From Pirellula sp. (GTDB lineage: Bacteria > Planctomycetota > Planctomycetia > Pirellulales > Pirellulaceae): a stretch of 52,573 bases of DNA. A program made the translations under genes and the position numbers. The first letter of the stretch is position 1. The number at the start of each line of letters is the position of its first letter. Positions 9,643 to 17,984 of this stretch are shown here, in pieces. The stretch covers positions 1-52,573 of the forward strand of contig JAJTEK010000032.1 of assembly GCA_021299695.1 (NCBI GenBank), read 5' to 3'. Under the pieces are notes generated by a model. It saw only the letters and a program-made list of their open reading frames with translations. It was not told the origin of the DNA and ran no database searches.

Positions 9643-11325
9643 ATGCCGGCTTTTGTCGTCGTGGCGGGACCAAACCTGGGTGCCCGCTACCCCCTAAATA
9701 ACTCCACAAATAGCTCTACGGTGAGAATCGGCAGAGACTCTCGCTGCGAAATCCACTTCGACGACACCGAAACCTCACGCAAACACGCCGAAATCGAACG
9801 AGTCGGTGACTCCTACGTCCTTACTGACCTCAAAAGTAGCAACGGCACTACGGTCAACGGACAAACCATCGAATCTAAAACTCTCCTCGATGGGGATCGT
9901 GTGCAGATCGGAAAACAAACTCTCGTTTTTCGACTCCGCGAGGCAATTCCAAGCGCAACGGATAAAGACTACTTACAACGTAGCGTTTCGATCGTCCCGG
10001 ATCAGGACCTGGAAAACTCCCAAATCATCAGTCGGGCCGATCTGAGCGATCCGGTCGGCGAAACCGAATTCTTCGACCCCCAAGTCGCTAACCCGCTCTC
10101 GGTCAACAAATCCCCATGGGAAATCATGTACCGAACCAGTTTGGCTGTCAGCCGAACCCTCGATATCAACCAACTCCTCGAACAAATCGTCGACCTGATC
10201 TTCCAATGGGTCCAATGCGATCATGCCTGCGTCATGCTCACCGATGCCATCTCCAACGAACTCAAACCCGTCTACCGAAAGAACCGTAAACCGCAGTCCA
10301 ACCACCAAATCACTATCAGCAAAACCATCCTCGACTTCGTCCTGAAAAACGAAGAAGGGGTACTGACGAGCAACGCAAAAGACGACCGACGATGGAATGC
10401 CAGCGCAAGCATCGAAGCCAGCGGTGTGTGCGAAGCGATCTGCGTCCCCATGAAAGGTCGCTACGGCGTCGTCGGTGTTCTCTACATCGACACCATGGTC
10501 AATGCCACTGTGCAATCGATAACCCCCAACCGAGCCTCGCAAACCCAACTGCATGTCTTCGACGAAGAACACCTTAAAATGATGGTCACCATCGGACATC
10601 AAGCAGCCCTGGCCATCGAAGATACCCATTTCTACCAAACCACGATCCAAACCGAAAAATTAGCTGCCGTCGGCCAGACCATCGCCAACCTCTCGCACCA
10701 CGTTAAGAATATCCTGCAAGGTCTCAAAGGTGGAGGTTTCATGGTCCATGAAGGCCTCAAACGCAACGAACTCGATCCCATTCGAGCCGGCTGGGAAATC
10801 TGCGAAAAGACTCACAACCGTATCGAATCGCTCGTTCTCGATATGCTGACGATGAGCAAAGAACGGGAACCCAAACGCGAATCGACCAACCTAGTGCTCC
10901 TGATCCAAGACGCCCTGTCGATCGCTCAAGCCCCCGCTAGGGATGCCAACGTCCAAATCGCTTGGAACCCACCGCCCGATCCACACACCGCATGCGTCGA
11001 TCCCGAAGGTATCCACCGCGCGGTGCTAAACCTCATCCTCAATGCAATCGATGCGACCAGCGGTAGACCCGATGCCAAAGTTTCCATCGTCCTGGCATGC
11101 ACCCAAGACTCGACGCGGATCGAAATCGAAGACAACGGAATCGGAATCCCCAAATCCCAACTCCAAACAATCTTCTCTCTGTTCGAATCGACCAAAGGGA
11201 ATCGAGGAACCGGACTTGGGTTGCCCGTAAGTCAAAAGATCATCCGAGAGCATGGCGGTGACATCTCGGTCTCAAGCGTCGTCGACCAAGGTACGACGTT
11301 CACCATCCGACTCCCCTCGGAATAG
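9643..11325 (+). CDS. FHA-GAF sensor histidine kinase
   Basis: The 560-residue protein has three parts. An FHA domain (about 1-98) carries the phosphothreonine-binding residues in VRIGRDSRCEIHF, SRKHAE and SSNGTTVNG. A GAF domain spans about 160-328. A histidine-kinase core follows: helix with LSHHVKNILQGLKGG (phospho-acceptor His 352 or 353), N box VLNLILNAID (461-470), G1 EDNGIGIP (496-503) and G2 GTGLGLPVS (522-530). There is no membrane segment, so it senses in the cytoplasm, probably through phosphoprotein binding by FHA and a small ligand or partner at GAF. No response regulator is adjacent. Confidence 0.9.
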   Translation: MPAFVVVAGPNLGARYPLNNSTNSSTVRIGRDSRCEIHFDDTETSRKHAEIERVGDSYVLTDLKSSNGTTVNGQTIESKTLLDGDRVQIGKQTLVFRLREAIPSATDKDYLQRSVSIVPDQDLENSQIISRADLSDPVGETEFFDPQVANPLSVNKSPWEIMYRTSLAVSRTLDINQLLEQIVDLIFQWVQCDHACVMLTDAISNELKPVYRKNRKPQSNHQITISKTILDFVLKNEEGVLTSNAKDDRRWNASASIEASGVCEAICVPMKGRYGVVGVLYIDTMVNATVQSITPNRASQTQLHVFDEEHLKMMVTIGHQAALAIEDTHFYQTTIQTEKLAAVGQTIANLSHHVKNILQGLKGGGFMVHEGLKRNELDPIRAGWEICEKTHNRIESLVLDMLTMSKEREPKRESTNLVLLIQDALSIAQAPARDANVQIAWNPPPDPHTACVDPEGIHRAVLNLILNAIDATSGRPDAKVSIVLACTQDSTRIEIEDNGIGIPKSQLQTIFSLFESTKGNRGTGLGLPVSQKIIREHGGDISVSSVVDQGTTFTIRLPSE

Positions 11326-11340
11326 TCTCCCTAACACCGA

Positions 11341-12678
11341 CTAGTCGCTTTTACAGGGCGCATAGTACTCGATCATCCGCTCGATCGCCTGTCGGCAAAC
11401 GATACAAAATTCGAAGGGTTCGAGTCCATCGCCCATCGCACAGGACCTCTGCGGACGGTACATCCCAGTTCGCAGATAACCGCCCCCCTCGAATGCTCCA
11501 ACCACCGAAGCCTGCCCTTGGATCTGACCAGAAAAATCCTTGGGCGTCGGCAATGGAACTCCCTGGCTCAACAAGGACCTCCATTTGAGCTTCTCACGAT
11601 CCAACTCCCGTGTGATATTCGGCTCGACCGGCTCGACTCCCTCAGGATAGATATCGCTGTAAGTCACCGCACCAATGTATTCGTCGGCTAGGTAGGCTAA
11701 CGAGTGTGCGAATTCATGCAAAAAAACCGCTTCGCTCCGTGGATCGTCCACCGTTGTGACACAGTAGTCCAAACAGATAGCCCCCCCACCGTATCTCTTT
11801 GAGTTGACCAACACGACGATGGTATCATAAGGAACCTGGGCCGCGTACCGCTTGAGCGCATGACCATCCTCGGTCAACAGATAACGATCGATCCCCAAAC
11901 TGTTGAACGAAGCGTTCAAGGTACTGTTGCGGTATACTCGTTTATCCGGCTCGTCGACACCCGACTCGTAGGAATCGCGAAACACACCAACGACATTCAT
12001 CCTAGCTCGGTGCTTCCTAAAGGGCTCATGCTCGAACATGAACCGAGTCATCCGCTCCGCATCGGCATGAAACTTCTCCTGCTCACTTGCTGTGTACCCT
12101 TCAGCCAAAAAAACCAGATCCAATCGATCTTTAGGCTCTCCGGTCTTGTGCAACTCGATCACCGCCCCACGTTGATCCGCCGATTCGCGAAGAATGCCTC
12201 GATCCGACGTCTTGATTTCTTCACTCCAAAGCGCAACCCAACGGTTGTCCTTAAGTCGCTCGAGAATCTCGATGCGAAACCTCGCTTTGGGTTTGGGGAT
12301 TCGTACCGAGATCGGAAACGATCGCCACTTGCCCTGGGCCGCAGGAGGAGTCGTCGCATACTCGCTCATTAGCGTATCGAAACCGTACGAATAGATCAGC
12401 TTATCGCTTGCCTGATCGTATACCCGGACGGCATTTTTACCGTAAGAGAACGGAAAAACCAGTTGCTTGCGAGGCCCCGGCCAACTCGACTCCTGCACCA
12501 CCGGCCCCTGTACCACTTTCTTCTCAAACTTGTTTCCGAAGAGAAAGAACTCAAAACGCAACGCCTGATCTTGAAAATACGTATCGAAGTCGACTTGCTC
12601 CTGGGCCTGCAAGGCACAGCAGGTCAGAGCCGAGCAGATGGCGAACACCGATGAGAGTATTTTTATCCTAAATTGCAT
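11341..12678 (-). CDS. Secreted M64-type (IgA peptidase family) metalloprotease
   Basis: A signal peptide (MQFRIKILSSVFAICSALTC, cleaved near ALQAQE) precedes a 445-residue protein. A beta-rich N-terminal region (about 30-175) is followed by the peptidase_M64 domain that starts at RLDLVFLAEGYTASEQEKF. The zinc site HEFAHSLAYLADEY is at about 321-334 (His321, Glu322, His325), with the LADEY extension typical of M64. Several Cys near the C-terminus (SCAMGD, CIVCRQ) fit a secreted disulphide-containing fold. ATG 12678 starts the signal peptide cleanly; an in-frame upstream start at 12717 would put 13 polar residues before it. It converges with the kinase gene, 15 bases between stops. Confidence 0.88.
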   Translation of the reverse strand: MQFRIKILSSVFAICSALTCCALQAQEQVDFDTYFQDQALRFEFFLFGNKFEKKVVQGPVVQESSWPGPRKQLVFPFSYGKNAVRVYDQASDKLIYSYGFDTLMSEYATTPPAAQGKWRSFPISVRIPKPKARFRIEILERLKDNRWVALWSEEIKTSDRGILRESADQRGAVIELHKTGEPKDRLDLVFLAEGYTASEQEKFHADAERMTRFMFEHEPFRKHRARMNVVGVFRDSYESGVDEPDKRVYRNSTLNASFNSLGIDRYLLTEDGHALKRYAAQVPYDTIVVLVNSKRYGGGAICLDYCVTTVDDPRSEAVFLHEFAHSLAYLADEYIGAVTYSDIYPEGVEPVEPNITRELDREKLKWRSLLSQGVPLPTPKDFSGQIQGQASVVGAFEGGGYLRTGMYRPQRSCAMGDGLEPFEFCIVCRQAIERMIEYYAPCKSD

Positions 12679-12794
12679 TCGCGTCTGTTTTCTATTCCTC
12701 GAAGACCAAGCCAACATCGATGCGACACACCCAACATTCTAGCGACTCTCAGCGCGATCCCATCTCCCCCTCCAGCTCTTTCTTCCCCCTCTCT

Positions 12795-12917
12795 GTGCCC
12801 TCTGTGCCTCTGTGTTTCTCTTCTTCTTTCTTCTCCTCTCCGTGTCCTCTGTGCCTCTGTGTTTCTCTTCTTCTTTCTTCTCCTCTCCGTGTCCTCTGTG
12901 CCTCTGTGTTTCAAAAC
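12795..12917. repeat. 47-bp tandem repeat of the CACAGAGG family
   Basis: GTGCCTCTGTGTTT recurs at 12804, 12851 and 12898, exactly 47 bases apart, with TCTTCTTCTTTCTTC and CCTCTCCGTG between copies. About two and a half units are present. The last copy continues into TTCAAAACCC, the form seen in the hairpins at 13.5-14.0 kb, and ends 20 bases before the GxxExxY stop codon. The strand is almost pure pyrimidine apart from isolated G. Confidence 0.9.
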
Positions 12918-12937
12918 CCTGCATTTCCCAGAGTCCA

Positions 12938-13315
12938 TTAGTACCCATGGATCACCCTCCGGACCCCATCGGCCAGTTTTACCTCATGAAAATTGATCAG
13001 CAGTCCCAACCTCATCTTCAGCAAGCGCAGATGAGACAATACTTGAGCTTCATCTACAGGATGGAGTACCGACTTGGCCTTCAATTCCACGACTATAGAT
13101 TCATTGACAATCAGATCGGCCCGGAAACCGCATTCAAGTCTGATATCGTCGTAAACCAGTGGAACCGGATGCTCCTTGATGACCCGAAAACCACGCTTGT
13201 TGAGCTCATAAGCCAAACAAACTCGGTAGGCAGATTCCAGTAGACCTGGTCCCAAGCGTCGATGCACTTCGATGGCAGCTCCGATGATCGAGTGGCTCAG
13301 TTCGTTCAGCTCCAT
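12938..13315 (-). CDS. GxxExxY family protein, PD-(D/E)XK nuclease-like
   Basis: The 125-residue product has the family signature GLLESAY at 24-30, preceded by IIGAAIEVHRRLGPG. Downstream, FRADLIV (Asp67) and VELKA (Glu77, Lys79) fit a D-x(9)-ExK core like that of PD-(D/E)XK nucleases, and LGLLINF is also typical. The family is small, often multi-copy, and of unproven function. ATG 13315 has AAAGGA nearby; a GTG at 13339 would start inside the repeat. The gene lies alone between inverted copies of the CACAGAGG repeat, opposite in orientation to nothing else nearby and with no partner gene in the island. Confidence 0.85.
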   Translation of the reverse strand: MELNELSHSIIGAAIEVHRRLGPGLLESAYRVCLAYELNKRGFRVIKEHPVPLVYDDIRLECGFRADLIVNESIVVELKAKSVLHPVDEAQVLSHLRLLKMRLGLLINFHEVKLADGVRRVIHGY

Positions 13316-13516
13316 GGACGAGTTCCTTTTTTGAAGCACAGAGGCAGAGGAAACCGCAGCATTTCCCTATTGGAGTCTCCCGCCAACCCTACGAGTCCAA
13401 TCCGGCATGGGCAACCCCCCTTCTGGTCTTTCCCCCCTTTCTATCCCCTCCCTCTTCTTCTTTCCTCCCCTCTCCGTGCCCTCTCTCTTCTTCTTTCCCC
13501 TCCTCTCCGTGCTCTC

Positions 13517-13559
13517 TGTGCCTCTGTGTTTCAAAACCTTCTTAAAACACAGAGGAACA
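13517..13559. repeat. CACAGAGG palindrome, copy 1
   Basis: Left arm TGTGCCTCTGTGTTT (13517-13531) pairs with the right arm 13545-13559; one mismatch (A for C at 13556) interrupts the stem. The loop is CAAAACCTTCTTA. Confidence 0.8.
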
Positions 13560-13729
13560 AAGTCCACAGAGTTTCCTACAAGGGCCTTTACCCAAACGCC
13601 GAGAATCCATTCCGGTTTGGGGTGCCCTTTCTGTATCTTTCCCCCTATCTCCCCCTCTCTAATTCCCTCCCTCTATCTCCCCCTCCCCATCCCCTCCCTC
13701 TGCTTCTTTCCTCCCCTCTCCGTGCTCTC

Positions 13730-13770
13730 TGTGCCTCTGTGTTTCAAAACCCTTAAAACACAGAGGCACA
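13730..13770. repeat. CACAGAGG palindrome, copy 2
   Basis: Left arm TGTGCCTCTGTGTTT (13730-13744) and right arm AAACACAGAGGCACA (13756-13770) are perfectly complementary over 15 bases around an 11-base loop. No T-run follows on either strand, so it does not look like a simple terminator. Confidence 0.88.
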
Positions 13771-13940
13771 AAGTCCACAGAGTTTCCTACAAGAGCCTTT
13801 ACCCAAACCCCGAGAATCCATTCCGGTTTGGGGTGCCCTTTCTGTATCTTTTCCCCTATCTCCCCCTCTCTAATTCCCTCCCTCTATAACCCCTCCCTAA
13901 TCCCCTCCCTCTGCTTCTTTCCTCCCCTCTCCGTGCCCTC

Positions 13941-13981
13941 TGTGCCTCTGTGTTTCAAAACTCTTAAAACACAGAGGCACA
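13941..13981. repeat. CACAGAGG palindrome, copy 3
   Basis: The same 15-base perfect stem as copy 2 (13941-13955 with 13967-13981) and an 11-base loop that differs by one base. The following sequence (AAAAGGCTCACC) departs from the array, so this is the array edge. Confidence 0.88.
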
Positions 13982-14073
13982 AAAAGGCTCACCTCGCGAA
14001 AAGTCGCAAAACTTTACAACCAAGACGGGCTACCCGCATCCCCTTTTCGAACCGACGACTGGAAGGCCAACGT

Positions 14074-17000
14074 CTACCTACTGAGAATCGATACCATCCT
14101 GGGTCGGTCCCGTTCTAAACGGGTCGTATCGACCGATAAGCCCAACGAGACTCCCAGCTGCCGATAGAACTCAGCGAGCTGTTCGCTCCAAGCCCCTCGA
14201 ACAACATCCACAGGAGTCTCTCTACGATCATTTTTGCAATCCAATGCAGCGCCATGCGCCAGGAGCAATTCAACAATCTCCGCATGACACATGAAGGCGG
14301 CCAAATGCAATGCAGTATTCCCATCCTCATTGGTTACATTGACGTCCGCTCCCTTTTCAAGCAGCTCACGGACCAATTCCAATTGCCCCCACAGGGCCGC
14401 TTGGGCTAGGGGTGTGGCCCCGCCTGGCAATCGCTCGTTGATCTTGCTAGGATCGCCAAGCACTCTGCGTATCGTTCCACTCGGGCTATGGGGTTGATCG
14501 ATCTTCTCCTGCAACGCCAACGCAGACGCTCGGTCTAGGGCAGAATAAAAAAGGAAGTCGTTGCTGATAAAACCACTTGGTACTTGAACTTGCAAGAAGT
14601 GCATTCCAGGTTCCGGGAGAATTTCAAGTCTTACCACAACCCCATCGCCCGGCTGATCATCGACGGACCCTGCAACGCGCTTGCCATCGACGAATACCCA
14701 AGCGTCGTTGCCAAAGTAACGACCGCTTAGCCGCAACGTTTTGTCCTCGGAGGTCGCTATCGGAAAAACCTGCCGACCTCGTTGCTGCTCGATACTTCCC
14801 GATGTCCATAACTCAGGCTGGGGGTGATCCGCAGTGGCCTCAGAACCCATTCTCGCGGTCAAGGTAAATACCAACTTACCCTGCTCAGCCAAACTCAAGA
14901 GCTCCTCGGTATCGGTCCCTTGCGATCCGTCCTCAGTGCCGAACCGAATCCCCCCCTGGGTTTTCGAATCCCCAAAAAACTCCAGTTCGCATGAACTCTG
15001 GCTATCGAGCCGGACCCCACGACCTCGAAGCTCTATCGTCCCTTGCCTGGAAGCTTCGACCAACGCACGCATCAGGTTCCCAGTTGCTTCCAATCTGGCG
15101 GTTTGGCGATTGACCGTCACTTGCCTAGCAAACGCTCCCGGGAATCCGGTGCTACCCTCGAGCACCATCTCCCAAACTGGATCGAACCTAGGACGCCCAC
15201 CCCATGACATCTGCCAAATACTTCGCTCCGGCGCTCCGTCCTCGATGATCCGCTTGAAGAAATCGAAGTCGATGATATTCAATCGGCCTTGAGGTAAAAT
15301 CAGCCAACGATCGTAAGCTCCTCGCCATGTGGGTGCGTCCATTCCCGTTCCAGGTGTGTTCGTACTGACCAAGTGAGGCAAGCGATGGCAATCCCCACAC
15401 ACATTCGGCTTGGGCTTACTCGGGTCCAAATCCCCATCGACGTGAAAAAGCTTAAAACCCTGCGTCGCTTTTTTCGAAAGCTGATTGTCAAAAGCCCGCC
15501 GAGGAGCAGGAGGATAAGGCACGTTGAGCAGAAACCTAGCCATCGCGTCGCGCTCCTGGGCGCTGAGTCGTCCGGCTTTACCTTCGTCGTTTTTCGTTTC
15601 CTCTCCAACCCGAGCCATCGTAGATGCCAAACCTCCATCGATCAAATGACGGGTCGTCGACTCGGGTGAATCGATCGCACTGTTGGGTTTCACACCGCGC
15701 TGAATGCTCGCACTGTGAATGCCACCATAAGGATCCCCGGGGATACCGTCCCAATGAAACGGGGCGGTGTCTCTCAATCCTCGCGCGGGCATCGTCGAGC
15801 GAGGCATGATCTGGTTGCCACCGGTGACAATCGGTGTCGTCAGAACCCACAGAAGCTGATCCGTATGACCGTCTGGATGGCAACTCGCACACGAAAAAGT
15901 ACCGGTCGTCGATGCCTTGGCCGTCGTAAAGGCGATCCGACCATTCTTGACCACCCCATCGGTAGGATCCTCCAACTGGATCGATTGCGTGCATCTTGGG
16001 TCGCTGAAATCCTCGATGTTGATACGCTCGACGGTGTTCGAAGCGGCGCTGAGCACCCAAGCTGTCACAGGTTGATTGTCGCGATACTCGATGCTGATCC
16101 CTTGTGGCACAGCCCCAACCGAACAGCGTCCTAGCAATTGCCCAGTACTCGCTTCAAAAATAGAAAAGCTGTCCGAACCAGCAGCAGTCAAATAAAGAAA
16201 ACGGTCGTCCAAGCTTACCTCAACTGCAAACGGGGTCGCCTGGGCCGTCTGCTGGGTCGGATCCTCAGGAGGTAGCGGCTCAAGTTCCATCCAATCGACG
16301 CTAGGATTCGATGCAGGTGCACTGTTGGCTCCCTTGGTCCATTCGACGGTGGTGACTCGATTCAAGAACGGTCGATTGCCAAGTTCCGCAAGCCCATGCT
16401 TTTTGGTCCCAGCCTTCCCATTGACGTCATTCCTCGCATCGGTCTGCGCCACAAACACGCGTCCTTGGGAGTTGACCGCGATTCCATATTGCAAGGTCCC
16501 GAGCGACGATACCGTCTCGAGCAATCGATCGCTTTCGACATCAAAAACAAACAAATCCCGATCCGGAACCTTGGGGTTCTTCACAATATCGACGACGTGC
16601 CCGAGCGACAAAACGTTGTTGTTTTGGATCGAATGATCCCATGCATCAAAGGTGACCAAATTGCCGTCGATGTCCTCTTTCTTGCCACCCGATAGCTGCG
16701 TTTGATTATTCGATTCAAACGGAATGACATAGAGCCGTCCGTCGCGAACAGCCATCCCTCGCGGGTCTTGCGCCGGGATCCTCAATCGCTTGGTGATCGT
16801 GCGTGAGGTCGTATCGATCACCGCAATTTGATTCTCGCTCGAAAGAGAAACATAAGCCTTCTGGTTGCTGGCAAAAACGATTCCGACCGGCTCGTCGAAT
16901 CGGGTTGCCCGAGTCATTGGGTCGATGTCTTGAATCGTATGGACGATCTGAAAAAACGTCTGGCTCGCCGGTTGAATATCGACAATCGATACCGAGTCCG

Positions 17001-17346
17001 AAACGTGATTGGCAACCCAAAGCTCCTTGCCATCAGGTCGGATCGCCAGTCCGACCGGTTCGATTCCGACTGGAATCTGCCGGACCACTCGGTTGACTTG
17101 CTTGGCGATCACATCGACCGTGTGATTGGGCGTATTGGCGACGAATACATAGTCTTCATGGGCGATGATCGGTTGGAACTGAGGGCTCATCATCGCGATG
17201 CGACCACCTCTTGTGCTGGCCTCGGTAGCCTGCGCCCGGTCTTCGATTAGGATCGTCAAGGCTACACCTAAGGCGACGAAAACCCAAGCAAGGGAGACAC
17301 TCGATCGCTTACTCGTAACCGAATCCATAGGCAATCCCATCATCAT
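14074..17346 (-). CDS. Secreted YVTN beta-propeller / cytochrome-c protein with C-terminal ankyrin repeats
   Basis: This 1090-residue protein has a signal peptide (about 15-42). A YVTN-type propeller (about 45-480) repeats patterns such as PVGLAIRPDGKELWVANH. Two haem-binding motifs follow: CASCH at 486-490 and CGDCH at 650-654, as in diheme di-iron cytochrome-like domains. About 770-940 is beta-rich with no clear match. Ankyrin repeats end the protein (about 975-1050: ATPLAQAALWGQLELVRELL and GNTALHLAAFMCHAEIVELL). AGAGGA lies upstream of the ATG at 17346; ATG 17328 is an alternative. The propeller-cytochrome-ankyrin combination suggests an exported redox scaffold. The substrate is unknown. 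Confidence 0.88.
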   Translation of the reverse strand: MMMGLPMDSVTSKRSSVSLAWVFVALGVALTILIEDRAQATEASTRGGRIAMMSPQFQPIIAHEDYVFVANTPNHTVDVIAKQVNRVVRQIPVGIEPVGLAIRPDGKELWVANHVSDSVSIVDIQPASQTFFQIVHTIQDIDPMTRATRFDEPVGIVFASNQKAYVSLSSENQIAVIDTTSRTITKRLRIPAQDPRGMAVRDGRLYVIPFESNNQTQLSGGKKEDIDGNLVTFDAWDHSIQNNNVLSLGHVVDIVKNPKVPDRDLFVFDVESDRLLETVSSLGTLQYGIAVNSQGRVFVAQTDARNDVNGKAGTKKHGLAELGNRPFLNRVTTVEWTKGANSAPASNPSVDWMELEPLPPEDPTQQTAQATPFAVEVSLDDRFLYLTAAGSDSFSIFEASTGQLLGRCSVGAVPQGISIEYRDNQPVTAWVLSAASNTVERINIEDFSDPRCTQSIQLEDPTDGVVKNGRIAFTTAKASTTGTFSCASCHPDGHTDQLLWVLTTPIVTGGNQIMPRSTMPARGLRDTAPFHWDGIPGDPYGGIHSASIQRGVKPNSAIDSPESTTRHLIDGGLASTMARVGEETKNDEGKAGRLSAQERDAMARFLLNVPYPPAPRRAFDNQLSKKATQGFKLFHVDGDLDPSKPKPNVCGDCHRLPHLVSTNTPGTGMDAPTWRGAYDRWLILPQGRLNIIDFDFFKRIIEDGAPERSIWQMSWGGRPRFDPVWEMVLEGSTGFPGAFARQVTVNRQTARLEATGNLMRALVEASRQGTIELRGRGVRLDSQSSCELEFFGDSKTQGGIRFGTEDGSQGTDTEELLSLAEQGKLVFTLTARMGSEATADHPQPELWTSGSIEQQRGRQVFPIATSEDKTLRLSGRYFGNDAWVFVDGKRVAGSVDDQPGDGVVVRLEILPEPGMHFLQVQVPSGFISNDFLFYSALDRASALALQEKIDQPHSPSGTIRRVLGDPSKINERLPGGATPLAQAALWGQLELVRELLEKGADVNVTNEDGNTALHLAAFMCHAEIVELLLAHGAALDCKNDRRETPVDVVRGAWSEQLAEFYRQLGVSLGLSVDTTRLERDRPRMVSILSR

Positions 17347-17362
17347 CCGGATCCTCTCGGTA

Positions 17363-17390
17363 TTCTTGATACTTCTTGATGCTTCTTGAT
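17363..17390. repeat. 10-bp direct repeat upstream of the YVTN/cytochrome gene
   Basis: TTCTTGAT occurs at 17363, 17373 and 17383, a strict 10-base period with linkers AC and GC. It lies 17-45 bases before the ATG at 17346, in the likely leader or promoter. A helical-turn period would suit side-by-side protein sites on one DNA face, but this may be simple slippage. Confidence 0.6.
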
Positions 17391-17567
17391 ACTTCCAGTC
17401 AGCCCCCTAAGACGCAGAAACTCAGTCAATGTGCCAGAAAAACAGGTAACAAGCCGGCAACGGACTCTCCCCGACATGGTCTCTAGGAAAGTCTTCTGTT
17501 TCCAAAACGATGACAACAAGCTGAGACATAAATCAACCGAGAGTCGTCTGAACCGTTATCGGTTCGC

Positions 17568-17747
17568 CTAACGTTTCGGCGATAGACTCGAGAGAACCAG
17601 CAGCACAATGCCCGCGACCGTCAGCACCCCTCCGACAAGCGGCGTCGAACTCCCCAGCATGCTCAACAACTTGTACTGCAGCCCCATCATAGGGAGAAGG
17701 AAAGAACCGATTCCAAAAATCAACAAATAAATGCCCCAGCTTCGCAT
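17568..17747 (-). CDS. Small membrane protein, 59 aa
   Basis: Two hydrophobic segments make up most of the protein: about 5-22 (IYLLIFGIGSFLLPMMG) and about 37-55 (PLVGGVLTVAGIVLLVLSSL), with a short polar link QYKLL and a basic end SPKR. Such two-helix proteins are common inner-membrane orphans. GGGAG lies 9-13 bases before ATG 17747, and the frame is clean to TAG at 17568. It stands 221 bases upstream of the YVTN gene on the same strand and is divergent from the AAA ATPase. Function unknown. Confidence 0.7.
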   Translation of the reverse strand: MRSWGIYLLIFGIGSFLLPMMGLQYKLLSMLGSSTPLVGGVLTVAGIVLLVLSSLSPKR

Positions 17748-17984
17748 GGCGTGAACTCCCTAAGAGTAATATGAAAGGTTTACAGTGATTTCGTAAATCG
17801 AGCTTATTCTCAAGCATCAACTGGCCATTGTAAACCCCCGAGGCGTCACGAAAACCCGCGGGAGATCCGAAGTCCATGGGGTGTGCCACTGATCCAGATG
17901 GCTCCGAAAAGCGATCCAGGCTGCAAAGGCATCCTTGCATGAATCGATGGTTTTGTTTTGGGGCTAAGCAAAAGGAAGGATGGG

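Larger units (their letters stand above)
12795..13351 (-). mobile_element. Candidate repeat-bounded cassette carrying the GxxExxY gene
   Basis: Inverted copies of the repeat sit at both ends of the small gene: CCTCTGTGTTTCAAAACC at 12901-12918 and, reversed, CCTCTGTGCTTCAAAAAA at 13344-13327. Similarity extends outward (CCTCTG plus CCTCTGTG on both sides). The right copy ends about 10 bases before the gene start and the left copy ends 20 bases after its stop. No target-site duplication could be established. That the unit moves, or moved, is inference from this architecture and from the many gene-free copies nearby. Confidence 0.4.
13393..13985. repeat. About 210-bp tandem repeat array, roughly three units
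   Basis: Units are marked by GAG(T/AAT)CC at about 13393, 13601 and 13812, and by the CACAGAGG hairpin at 13517, 13730 and 13941, giving periods of 208-213. Each unit runs: CCAAACC...GGTTTGG inverted repeat (clearest at 13802-13832), a long pyrimidine tract with CCCTCCCTCT blocks, CTCCGTGC, then the hairpin and AAGTCCACAGAGTTTCCTAC. The first unit is the most diverged. No gene is present from 13316 to 14073; plus-strand open frames here are translations of repeat. Confidence 0.88.

Noticed and set aside
12812-13889. Plus-strand open frames rich in Ser, Leu, Pro and Phe
   Set aside because: They translate the pyrimidine-rich repeats and run antisense to the GxxExxY gene; the composition is that of the repeat, not of a protein.
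12795-13985. CRISPR array
   Set aside because: Units are 47 or about 210 bases and repeated throughout, with no unique spacers and no cas genes.
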